A DNA stretch of 64,000 nt, taken from the NCBI GenBank assembly GCA_964385465.1, contig CAYLPJ010000001.1, positions 62,001 to 126,000 on the forward strand, in the 5' to 3' direction. This document shows, piece by piece, positions 46,697-55,018 of this stretch. The notes beneath the pieces were generated by a model. That model saw only the letters and a list, made by a program, of their open reading frames with translations, was not told the origin of the DNA and made no database searches. Position 1 is the stretch's first letter; each line of letters begins with the position of its first letter. Source of the stretch: CAYLPJ01 sp964385465. GTDB lineage: Bacteria; Planctomycetota; Phycisphaerae; SM23-33. A program made the position numbers and the translations under genes.

Positions 46697-47725
46697 ATGC
46701 GCAACGATCTGCCGGAGACGATCGAAACCGTCGAGCAGCTCGACGAGGTGCTCTCCCGCCCGACCCCCGAGGCCGTCGAGCTGTTCCGCCGGCTCGAGGG
46801 CGACCTGGTCATCCTCGGTGCGGCCGGGAAGGTCGGGCCTTCGCTGGTCCGCATGGCCGACCGCGCCGCCGAGGCCGCAGGATGGCCCGGGCGGATCCAT
46901 GCCGTCAGCCGCTCGCTGACCGACGGGCAGTTCGGCCCCCGTGTGCACTGCCGCCGCGGCGACCTGCTGGACCCCGACGCCGTCGCCGCCCTGCCCGACG
47001 CCGACAACGTGCTCTACCTGCCCGGGCGGAAGTTCGGCTCGACCGGCGCCGAGCACCTCACCTGGGCGGCCAACTGCATCCTGCCCGCCCTGGCGGCCCG
47101 GCGGTACGCCGGCGCCCGCGTGGTCATGTTCTCCACCGGCTGCGTGTACCCCATCGTCGACGCCGCCGGCGGCGGGGCCACCGAGGAGACGCCCCTCGAA
47201 CCCGTCGGCGAGTACGCCATGAGCTGCCTCGGGCGCGAACGCGTCTTCGACTACTACGCCCGCACCGCCGGCCTGCGCGTGCTGCACTTCCGGCTCAACT
47301 ACGCCGTCGAGCTCCGCTACGGCGTGCTGGTGGACATCGCCGCTCGCGTGCTCGCCGGGCAACCGATCGACCTGACCACCAGCCACATGAACCTGCTCTG
47401 GCAGGGGGACGTCTGCGACCGAGCCCTCCGCTGCCTGGAGCTCGCCGCCTCGCCGGCGGCCGCGCTCAACGTCACCGGGCCGGAGACGCTCGCCGTCCGC
47501 GACCTCGCCGACGCCTTCTCGAACCGGCTCGGACGCGAGCCCCGCTTGATCGGGGAGGAATCCGGCACAGGCTTCCTCAGCAACGCCGCGCGGTCCGTCG
47601 AGCGGTTCGGCCCCCCGACCGTGCCGGTCCCTCGGCTGATCGACTGGACGGCCGACTGGCTTCGACGCGGCATGCCCACGCTCGAGAAGCCCACCCACTT
47701 CGAGGCCCGCGATGGCGTGTTCTAG
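46697..47725 (+). CDS. NAD-dependent epimerase/dehydratase (extended SDR)
   Basis: 342 residues, cytoplasmic. The Rossmann loop is L-G-A-A-G-K-V-G-P near residue 40, a variant of G-x-x-G-x-x-G. The catalytic region has F-S-T-G-C-V-Y-P, with a conserved tyrosine and lysine pattern weakened: E-Y-A-M-S-C-L-G stands where Y-x3-K is expected, so the lysine is replaced. It may use an altered mechanism or bind rather than convert. It precedes a DapA-like gene, probably for a sugar or sugar-acid pathway. Confidence 0.8.
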   Translation: MRNDLPETIETVEQLDEVLSRPTPEAVELFRRLEGDLVILGAAGKVGPSLVRMADRAAEAAGWPGRIHAVSRSLTDGQFGPRVHCRRGDLLDPDAVAALPDADNVLYLPGRKFGSTGAEHLTWAANCILPALAARRYAGARVVMFSTGCVYPIVDAAGGGATEETPLEPVGEYAMSCLGRERVFDYYARTAGLRVLHFRLNYAVELRYGVLVDIAARVLAGQPIDLTTSHMNLLWQGDVCDRALRCLELAASPAAALNVTGPETLAVRDLADAFSNRLGREPRLIGEESGTGFLSNAARSVERFGPPTVPVPRLIDWTADWLRRGMPTLEKPTHFEARDGVF

Positions 47726-48773
47726 AACCGCCATGGACATCCGGCACCGCGACGCCCTGCAACGCGGGCTGGTCATCCCGGCGATCCCGCTGGCCCTGAC
47801 CGCCGAGCGGCGGCTCGACGCGCGCCGCCAGCGGGCGCTCTGCCGCTACTACCTCGCCGCCGGCGCCGGCGGGCTGGCTGTCGGCGTCCACACCACGCAG
47901 TTCGCCATCCGCGAGCCGTCGGTCGGCCTGCTGCGCCCGGTGCTGGAGCTCGCCGCCGAGACCGCCGGCGAGGCCGCCCCCGACGCCGTCCTCATCGCCG
48001 GGCTCTGCGGGCGGACCGCCCAGGCCGTCGCCGAGGCGAACCAGGCGCGGGAGCTGGGCTACCACGCCGGGCTGCTGAGCCTCGCCGCGCTGCCCGAGGC
48101 CGGCAACGACGAGCTGATCGCCCACGCCCGCGCTGTCGCCGACGTGCTGCCGGTCGTCGGCTTCTACCTCCAGCCCGCCGCCGGCGGACGCGTGCTGGAC
48201 TACGCCTTCTGGCGGCGCTTCGCCGAGCTGGACAACGCCGTGGCGGTCAAGATCGCCCCCTTCGACCGCTACCGGACCCTCGACGTCGTCCGCGCCGTCG
48301 TCCAGGCCGGCCGCGAGGACATCGCCCTCTACACCGGCAACGACGACAGCCTCGTCGGCGACCTGCTCACGCCCTTCCGCTTCGAGACCGGCGGCGAGGT
48401 CGTCGAGCGGCGCATCGTCGGCGGCCTGCTGGGCCACTGGGCCGTCTGGACCCGCCGCGCCGTCGAGCTGCTGGCCGACTGTCACGCCGCCGTCGCCGCC
48501 GGAACCGCACCCGCCGAGCTGCTCACCCGCGCCGCACAGATCACCGACGCCAACGCCGCCGTCTTCGACGCCGCCGGCGGCTTCGCCGGCTGCATCCCCG
48601 GCATCCACGAGGTCCTCCGCCGCCAGGGCCTGCTGGCCGGCACGTGGTGCCTCGACCCCGCCGAGACGCTCAGCCCCGGCCAGGCCGAGGCCATCTCCCG
48701 TGTCGCCGCCGCCTGCCCCCACCTCACCGACGACGCCTTCGTCGCCGCCGGCCTCGACGACTGGCTGACCTGA
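47712..48773 (+). CDS. DapA-like aldolase (dihydrodipicolinate synthase family)
   Basis: A TIM-barrel class I aldolase fold of about 353 residues. The probable Schiff-base lysine is in A-V-A-V-K-I-A-P-F near residue 180. ATG 47712 has GAGG 6 nt upstream and overlaps the epimerase end by 14 bp; ATG 47733 is a possible alternative without a ribosome site. The family covers pyruvate-dependent aldolases of sugar acids such as KDG and N-acetylneuraminate. Its neighbour fits a sugar-acid pathway, not lysine synthesis. Confidence 0.85.
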   Translation: MACSRTAMDIRHRDALQRGLVIPAIPLALTAERRLDARRQRALCRYYLAAGAGGLAVGVHTTQFAIREPSVGLLRPVLELAAETAGEAAPDAVLIAGLCGRTAQAVAEANQARELGYHAGLLSLAALPEAGNDELIAHARAVADVLPVVGFYLQPAAGGRVLDYAFWRRFAELDNAVAVKIAPFDRYRTLDVVRAVVQAGREDIALYTGNDDSLVGDLLTPFRFETGGEVVERRIVGGLLGHWAVWTRRAVELLADCHAAVAAGTAPAELLTRAAQITDANAAVFDAAGGFAGCIPGIHEVLRRQGLLAGTWCLDPAETLSPGQAEAISRVAAACPHLTDDAFVAAGLDDWLT

Positions 48774-49647
48774 CCAAACGAACGCCTGGCGTTGAAACGG
48801 TCGAAACGGGTCGTCACGAGCGGATGGCCCCAAGCTCGGACTTGACCTGCGACAACCCCTGCCCGAGAGTATTCGTAGCGACCAGATAGCCGGCCCCGGC
48901 CGACCGCGGTTTCATCCCCTGGCCGCTCCTTTCTTGCGCTCTTCCGTGAATCAACGAAGATGCCCTTTTCCACGATGGCGCCGACCCGCAACCGACAACG
49001 TCTCGAAGGAGGCACAGCGTCTTCTCCACATCGTGGCTAGCCTGTTTGCGGTTCTCGTCCCGTTTTGGAGGTCGCTTGCGTCGCTTGGTCCGGAGCCCAG
49101 ACAGAGGCGGCAGCGTCTAGCCGACGGCGTGAGCCGGCGGGGAGAGATGCATACCGCCGGAACCCCGGAAGGGGCCAGAGGCACGCCGGCAGCCTGCGGC
49201 ACGATTGGCGGAACTCCTGTCGCCTCCTAGCGCCCGGCCTGGCGTTGCGTTTCGGCGTAGTCGGCTTTGTGCAGGCGCGCCGCTGACCCGACGGGGTCAC
49301 CGGGTCGGTCCTTGGTGGCCCGGCGGCCCTGTCCTGAAGCTCGGCGGTGCGTTTGGCCCCAGCGAGCAGGGCGATCTTCAGCAGTCCGGCGTCGATCTCG
49401 GCCAACCGCTCGGTCTGCGGCTCGGTAAGTCTTCCATCGACCGCAACAGCCAACAGGCACCTGACTTACGTGTCTTTCTGGGGGGCCACATCTCGCGGAT
49501 ATCGCGCAACAGACGTCGGCGCAAGCCTGAATTCTAGGGATCTTCGAGTTCTTTTCGTTGTCTCGAATCGGAGACGGGGGAGGTGTTACATGGCGGGGAG
49601 AAAACGTGACGAACCATCTTTCGCCCATAGTGGCTACGTGCGTCCGC
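48774..49647. other. Non-coding or decayed stretch
   Basis: No open frame here has convincing coding character. The base composition is less GC-rich than in the neighbours. A small hairpin, CCGGCGG/CCGCCGG, lies near 49134-49160. It may be the decayed edge of an accessory island. Confidence 0.5.
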
Positions 49648-49848
49648 TCAAGGGCTGTTCAGGTCCTTTCGCTTGTAAGCCGAAATGACGGCATCAACAA
49701 ACTCCCTCTTGGCGAATCCAAATGACAAATCCGAGGAACTGCGAGGAATCTCTTCTTCGATAATCTTCTGGACCTCCTGGCGCCTGCGTTGCTGGGCTTC
49801 GGACGAGCTTTCGACTGTCTCTCTGGCTGCCATTGCATGATTCCTCAT
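49648..49848 (-). CDS. Small charged protein downstream of the GAF-like gene
   Basis: 66 residues from ATG 49848, or 61 from ATG 49833, which has GAGGA 8 nt upstream. It is helical and charged (R-R-R-Q-E-V-Q-K-I-I-E-E-E), with a C-terminal F-G-F-A-K-R-E-F-V segment. It starts 41 bp after the GAF-like stop, on the same strand, so it is probably co-transcribed. Unrecognised. Confidence 0.5.
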   Translation of the reverse strand: MRNHAMAARETVESSSEAQQRRRQEVQKIIEEEIPRSSSDLSFGFAKREFVDAVISAYKRKDLNSP

Positions 49849-49889
49849 TCTAGCCTGTTCCTTTATCGTCCAATCGTAGGAGAAGTTTC

Positions 49890-50702
49890 CTATCTTTCCA
49901 AGACATCTCTGAGGATCACCGCCAACGTATCCGCCATGATGCCGGTGCAGTGGATGACAGCAGGCCAGGCGGCCTGTTCGTGGAACTTGTGGAAATTGGC
50001 AGCAAATGAATCGGGCACGGCAGTGAACTGCCCCTTCGTTGGCATATCGAAGGTCAGGAACCCGATCACTTCCTTCTGCCGGGAGTATTGAGTTTCGTAC
50101 CGAAGCGGGGCCGCGACCGTCGACTGATAGTATTGGCTCCATTTCTCTCGATCGCAGGAGAACCTGGCAATGTGCTTGGTCAAATCGTTGCAACTGAAAT
50201 ACGAAAGGGGCCGCCAGTGCCTATGCCCATCGTCTTCGCCGCACAAGGCGGCAAAGACAGTGTTCCTGCGGACTTCATGGAACGTCTCCCACTCTGGCGG
50301 ACGGTCAACAAGGTTGTCCGAGCGTCCGATCGTTGCGACAACTGGGCTGTCGCCCTGTTGCTTGCGCAAGAGCATTTTCAGCGTGCAGTGAAGCCGGGCA
50401 GGAGGCACGTCCAACAACTCCGCGACTGCATCGCGGCAGCCATTGCAGACCGGCTCGGTTATCGGCGTAAGGTGATTCGCTGCAGATGGCAGATCGGCCA
50501 GTGCGACGGCGAGACGCCGCCAGGGGTGCGCTGCTTTGATATGAAGCTCGTACAATACCCCCTGAAGCAGCCAGTTTCGCGCCCGCTGTACCGACTTACG
50601 GCCCCAACCGGTCTTCCTCGCAAGACGTGCTGCTGAGAGACCAAGGCTGAACCACCATGGTGGCTTCAGCCACTCGCTACTGTCGTCACCTGCAATGCCC
50701 AT
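49890..50702 (-). CDS. HTH and GAF-like protein on a lower-GC island
   Basis: 270 residues from ATG 50702, chosen because GAGGGG lies 4 nt upstream; ATG 50741 is the alternative. Residues about 19-45 (G-L-S-A-A-R-L-A-R-K-T-G) look like a helix-turn-helix. From about 95 the sequence follows a GAF-like plan: L-H-C-T-L-K, then I-G-R-S-D-N, a central Y-F-S-C-N-D-L, and the typical S-T-V-A-A-P-L-R-Y followed by I-G-F-L-T-F-D. GAF domains bind small ligands. The GC content and codon use differ from the surroundings, so acquisition by transfer is likely. Ligand and role unknown. Confidence 0.6.
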   Translation of the reverse strand: MGIAGDDSSEWLKPPWWFSLGLSAARLARKTGWGRKSVQRARNWLLQGVLYELHIKAAHPWRRLAVALADLPSAANHLTPITEPVCNGCRDAVAELLDVPPARLHCTLKMLLRKQQGDSPVVATIGRSDNLVDRPPEWETFHEVRRNTVFAALCGEDDGHRHWRPLSYFSCNDLTKHIARFSCDREKWSQYYQSTVAAPLRYETQYSRQKEVIGFLTFDMPTKGQFTAVPDSFAANFHKFHEQAAWPAVIHCTGIMADTLAVILRDVLER

Positions 50703-50910
50703 AGCTCCCCTCGGCTGAGAGACAACCTCGACAAAAGCCATCTTGACCGGCTCATTCTGGATGTCAAGGACAATGCCACCCCAATCGGCTTAACAGGTAC
50801 TACGCCTGCGGCCGCGCTGGCGGCCCTTCAGGCCTACCGGGGCGCCGACGACCGAAACGCCGTAGCGGGATGAGAACCCAATGCAAGAGACCCAGGCGCG
50901 TGCGGGATCA
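50703..50910. other. Intergenic stretch with a possible coding remnant
   Basis: On the plus strand, 50715-50873 is open and reads like the C-terminal end of a protein (for example L-D-R-L-I-L-D-V-K-D-N-A), ending in a TGA at 50871. It overlaps the GAF-like start region in antisense and has no start of its own. Low confidence. Confidence 0.25.
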
Positions 50911-52101
50911 TCATTCGATTTGGACCGTCAGCTTGACCTTGCCGGGTTGGGCGGTGCGGTCGAGGACGTGGATGTGGACGGTGAGCTCGTGCGGGCCGGG
51001 CTTGGCGTTCCGGGGGGTGACGGCGACCTCCAGCAGGCGGGGCGCGTCGGGGGGGACCAGCATGGTGGCGAGGGGGTTGGCGGCGCCCCATTCGTTCCCG
51101 CCGTGGGCGGAGCGGAGGCGCAGCGCAACGGGCCACTTGCGGGTGGAGCCGGTGGGCCTGATCTCCACGCGAACCTCCAGGGCCTCCCCGGCCAGGGCCG
51201 CCAGGCCCACGCAGCAGCGGGCCGTCCCGTCGAGGCCCGGGGTGAGCTCGGCCTCGGGGGTTCGCGTCGCGGCCGGGGCGGCGAGCGGGGTGTTGGCGTC
51301 GGGCGCGGCCGGGAGGGTCCAGACGGCGAGCAGGTAGTCGCCGACGGCCTGCTCCACCGCGGCGAGGCCGGCGTCGATGGCCTTGAAGTCCTCGGCCCCC
51401 GCCTGCCCGGAGGCGAGCTTCTCGTAGCCGGCCTCGACGGCGGTGAGCTTCTTCCGCGTCTCGGTCAGCGCCAGCCGCCGGGGAAGCTCCAGGTGCAGGC
51501 GCTTGGCGTTTCGCTCGACGGCCGCGAGGGACCGCCGGGCCCCGGCCAGCCTCGCCGTCAGGGGCGACTCGGCCAGCGGCAGCTCGACGAGGCTGACGTC
51601 GTCGAACCACATGGTCTTGCCCGGCCGGTGGTAATTGTTCACCGAGAAGCGTGTCTCGGTCACGTCGGCGGGGACGACCACGACGTCCTCGTGCGCCCGC
51701 CAGTCGGTGTCGCCCTTGAACAGCCGCCACTGCTTGACCTTCATCAGCGAGAAGACCGGCGTGCCGTGTCCCTTCGCGCGGAAGTGGAACCGCACGCGGT
51801 AGGCCATGCAGGGGCGGACGGGCACCGCGTCGCTGATCCACCACGCGTGGGCCCAGCGGTCGTTGGGGTCGACGAACATTCGAACGCACCGCGAGCCGTC
51901 CCGGCCCTCGCCGGCCGGCCAGGCGACGGCGGCCTGCTGGTGGGTCTTGCCCTCCCATCCGGCGGGACGGTTGGCGTCGCCGGCGGCGGAGGTCTCGAAG
52001 TCGCCGTTGGGGATGAGATTCTCGCCGGCCGGGGCAATGCTGCTGCCGACCAGGACGCCCGCAATCAGCGCCGCGCGGATTGTCCGGTTCGTCCCGGTCA
52101 T
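50911..52101 (-). CDS. Secreted carbohydrate-binding-like protein
   Basis: 396 residues. A signal peptide (about 1-24) precedes N-L-I-P-N-G-D-F-E, the opening of CBM4/9-type jelly rolls, which runs to about residue 185 and ends W-F-D-D-V-S-L-V-E-L. A helical middle (about 195-270) and a C-terminal beta sandwich follow. Its ATG overlaps the upstream DUF4091 gene's stop by 4 bp, so the two act together, probably binding the same glycan. Confidence 0.75.
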   Translation of the reverse strand: MTGTNRTIRAALIAGVLVGSSIAPAGENLIPNGDFETSAAGDANRPAGWEGKTHQQAAVAWPAGEGRDGSRCVRMFVDPNDRWAHAWWISDAVPVRPCMAYRVRFHFRAKGHGTPVFSLMKVKQWRLFKGDTDWRAHEDVVVVPADVTETRFSVNNYHRPGKTMWFDDVSLVELPLAESPLTARLAGARRSLAAVERNAKRLHLELPRRLALTETRKKLTAVEAGYEKLASGQAGAEDFKAIDAGLAAVEQAVGDYLLAVWTLPAAPDANTPLAAPAATRTPEAELTPGLDGTARCCVGLAALAGEALEVRVEIRPTGSTRKWPVALRLRSAHGGNEWGAANPLATMLVPPDAPRLLEVAVTPRNAKPGPHELTVHIHVLDRTAQPGKVKLTVQIE

Positions 52102-54917
52102 TTCAGCTTCCGCACCCGCTGGATCTCGGCGGCGGCCCTGGCGCGGGCGGCCTCGATGCGGTCGTGGGTCGCCTGGGTGTTGTCCGGGAAGTACCGCTCG
52201 CCGATCGCGTCGTCCACCAGGCCCGCCAGCACGCCGCGGGCCTCCTTCACCTTCCCGGCCGGGGCGCCGCGCTTCTCGGCGGCGTCGATCTCGTCGCGGA
52301 GAGCGCGGAGGAGCTGGTAGTCCTCCACGCCGTCACGCCAGGCCTCCCAGTGCCGGGTGGCGATGGCCCCGCCGGGGCGCTGGGGCTGGTAGACCAGTCC
52401 GAAGTAGAGGAAGAAGCCGATGGCGTCGAAGTCGAATTTCATGGCCCGCCAGCCGTAGGTGCGGAACTGGGTGATCGGCTTGCTCTTGGGGTTGTCGGGC
52501 ATGTTCCAGGACCAGATCGGCTTGCCCTTGGCGCGTTCGGCATCGAAGAACGCCTTCTGCTCGTCGCCCCAGATCGCCCCGTTCCGGTTGAGCCATACAT
52601 CCACGTGCGGGGCCATCTTCCGCAGCTCGTCCAGGCCGGTCATGATCGTCATGCCCAGGCGGACCTTCGGGTCCACCTCGCGGATCAGCGGCGTGGTGTC
52701 GATCACCTGCTGGACGCCCCGCCCGTGGGCCTCGTCGATGGACTGGAGGACGAAGTCGTCGTAGTCCAGTCCGGCCTCGAGCCATTCGGCAACCATCCGC
52801 GAGAGGACCTCCTTGAAGATCCGCTTGAACCGCGGCGACATGTAGTCGATGCCGCTCTTTTCCGCCCACGCGATGAAGCTGCCCGCGTAGCCGTAGGAGA
52901 ACAGGAACTTTTCGGCCCCCTGGTCGATCCGCTGCTTCACTCTCTTGATGTCCGTGCGGTAGGGCGTCTTCAGCTCGCCCTTGTCGTCGAGCTTGAGCCC
53001 GTGGGGGAAGGCGCTGCGGAACCACACGTTGATCTTGTAGCGCTTCATCGCCTCGTAGTCGCCGGCGTAGTCGAAGCAGAACACGCCGATCGGCGCCTCG
53101 TCGGCGATCCGCACCTTCCAGACCTCGAGCTCCCACGGCACGGGGATGGCGGGCAGGGGCATGTTCAGCGGGCGCAGCTTCAGACTGCCCCTCCGCCCCC
53201 CCGGGCGGATGTCCGCCGTCTGCACCGTCAGCCAGATCTGCCGCGTGCTGTACGGGCGAACGAAGAACGTGCCCAGGCCGTTGAGCTCGATCAGCGGCAT
53301 GGCCCGGCCGGTGGGCTTCTCGGGGATGTCCTTGACCTTCACGCCCAGCAGCTTCGGCTGGTGGACGGCGAGGACCTGCGGCGGGGTCAGCAGCCCCGAC
53401 CTTGCCGGCCCGACCTGCCCGGGCAGCTCGCCGTCGAGCTGGAACTCGATGTCCCGGTCGGTCAGGTTGGTGACGTTCAGCACGACGTTGGCGTACTCGT
53501 TCTGCGCCGCGGCGATCCGAAGCGTCTGCGGCGGGCCGAACGCCGGCGGCATCGTGTCGGCGCCGGTGGCGATGTACGGGCTGTTGGTCCACAGCACGAA
53601 CGTCGTGGCCGCCTCCATCTCCCCCAGCCGTCGGCGGAGCTTCGCCCAGGCCTCGCGGTCGGCGTCGGCTGCCCCACGCCCGGCGAGGGCGGCGCGGAGC
53701 TTCTCGGCCTCGGCGGTCGCGGCGGCGACGGCGGAGAGTTGCTCGGAGATCCCCTCGGCGAACGGCGTGCCCTTCCCGGCCTTCTCCCCGAGGGCCGCGA
53801 GCCGCCCGCGGACGCGTCCGGCCGTGGCGAACACGTCGGAGATCTCGAAGGGGATTCGGGTGCAGCTCAGCAGCTTGCCCGTGGCCGCGTCGGTAACGGT
53901 CAGCGCGGCGATCTGCGGCCCCTCGCCGGCGATCGTCGCGCTGACGGACGCGCGGGCGGCCTTGCCGGGAGGCAGCACCGCCTCGGCCGAGCCGGCATCC
54001 TTCACGCCCGCCGCCGAGGCGGTCTTCACCGCGAGGGTCACCTTGCGCGGCTGGCCGGCGAGGTTGGTGAACCGCCCGGCGAGATCGTGCAGCCCGAGGA
54101 ACGGGCGGACCGCCTCGGGCGCGCCGCCGGCGAGGCGAACGTCCTGCCGTACCGTGGCGAAGCACATCTCGCCGAACATCTCCGGCGTGTTGAAGCTGCC
54201 CACCAGCCCGCTCCAGGTGCTGTACTCGCCGATCGCGCGGTACATGGCCGCGTAGCGCTCCCGGGCGAAGTTCACGCCCCAGACCTCGCCGGGCTCGGGC
54301 GCCTCGGCGCCGAGGGCGGCGAAGGGCAGGGCAAGCTCGACCGTCCAGTGCGAGCCCTTCCCGGCCGGGGATACCTTGGCGGCAACGGAGAGCCGCTCGC
54401 AGTTCCAATCCTTGCCGCTCTTCTCCCCGGCGACCTGGAGGGCGTCGTAGACGTACCCCTTGGAATTGATGATGAAGTGGGCGTAGCGTTTCGCCCCGGC
54501 CGGGCGGACGAACAGCTCGACGCAGTCGTCGCGCCAGAGCGGCTGGTCGCGGAGCGGCTGGCTGTTGACCGCGAGGGTTTCGATCTCCGGCTCGTCGCAG
54601 CGGAAGGCGACGTAGAGCTTCCTGGCGTCGTAGGTCACGTGGACGGTGGTCTGCGCGGAGACGTAGTCGAAGCCCGCGACGCCCTTCCACTTCGGCGCGT
54701 CGACGCCGATGAACTCCCGGGCCGTCGATGCGGCCCGCCACTCGGCCTCGCCGACGGTCCCGTCGATGGCCGGCGGCTTGGGTGTCGGGGCCAGCGCCAG
54801 GCGCGGTTTGGGCAGGGCGGGCCACAGGTCGCGGATGTCTCGGCTGGCGACGTCGGCACGCGCGGCGGCGGGCACCAGGAACACGCAGAGCCACAGGAGT
54901 CTGGCGGTCGGTCGCAT
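52098..54917 (-). CDS. Secreted CBM9-like plus DUF4091 glycoside-hydrolase-type protein
   Basis: 939 residues from ATG 54917, with AAGGGG upstream. A signal peptide precedes a CBM9/DOMON-like domain (about 45-240: P-P-A-I-D-G-T-V-G-E-A-E-W, then W-R-D-D-C-V-E-L-F-V). A beta-rich middle and a barrel with D- and E-rich strands follow (about 560-880). The C-terminal W-E-A-W-R-D-G-V-E-D-Y-Q-L-L is characteristic of DUF4091, a GH123-like group. It probably cleaves an amino sugar or related glycan outside the cell. The same frame stays open for 1.9 kb upstream, but that part lies over the next gene. Confidence 0.85.
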   Translation of the reverse strand: MRPTARLLWLCVFLVPAAARADVASRDIRDLWPALPKPRLALAPTPKPPAIDGTVGEAEWRAASTAREFIGVDAPKWKGVAGFDYVSAQTTVHVTYDARKLYVAFRCDEPEIETLAVNSQPLRDQPLWRDDCVELFVRPAGAKRYAHFIINSKGYVYDALQVAGEKSGKDWNCERLSVAAKVSPAGKGSHWTVELALPFAALGAEAPEPGEVWGVNFARERYAAMYRAIGEYSTWSGLVGSFNTPEMFGEMCFATVRQDVRLAGGAPEAVRPFLGLHDLAGRFTNLAGQPRKVTLAVKTASAAGVKDAGSAEAVLPPGKAARASVSATIAGEGPQIAALTVTDAATGKLLSCTRIPFEISDVFATAGRVRGRLAALGEKAGKGTPFAEGISEQLSAVAAATAEAEKLRAALAGRGAADADREAWAKLRRRLGEMEAATTFVLWTNSPYIATGADTMPPAFGPPQTLRIAAAQNEYANVVLNVTNLTDRDIEFQLDGELPGQVGPARSGLLTPPQVLAVHQPKLLGVKVKDIPEKPTGRAMPLIELNGLGTFFVRPYSTRQIWLTVQTADIRPGGRRGSLKLRPLNMPLPAIPVPWELEVWKVRIADEAPIGVFCFDYAGDYEAMKRYKINVWFRSAFPHGLKLDDKGELKTPYRTDIKRVKQRIDQGAEKFLFSYGYAGSFIAWAEKSGIDYMSPRFKRIFKEVLSRMVAEWLEAGLDYDDFVLQSIDEAHGRGVQQVIDTTPLIREVDPKVRLGMTIMTGLDELRKMAPHVDVWLNRNGAIWGDEQKAFFDAERAKGKPIWSWNMPDNPKSKPITQFRTYGWRAMKFDFDAIGFFLYFGLVYQPQRPGGAIATRHWEAWRDGVEDYQLLRALRDEIDAAEKRGAPAGKVKEARGVLAGLVDDAIGERYFPDNTQATHDRIEAARARAAAEIQRVRKLK

Positions 54918-55018
54918 GGGTCGTTTCCCCTTCGCGTTAAGAAAACACGGTTCGGGTGCGTCTGTATAGTGATGTAACCGATCGAGCGCGTCGGACGGCC
55001 GGGGGTTCTCCCGCGGGG
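54918..55018. promoter_or_regulatory. Short intergenic AT-rich patch, possible internal promoter
   Basis: The minus strand has TATACA (54968-54963) and an A/T-rich stretch near 54940. No matching -35 is visible, so an internal promoter for the DUF4091 gene is only a suggestion. Confidence 0.25.

Noticed and set aside
49037..49628. Two overlapping minus-strand frames that might be a transposase relic
   Set aside because: Neither shows a DDE, HTH or other transposase feature, and both are arginine-rich shadow-like sequences.
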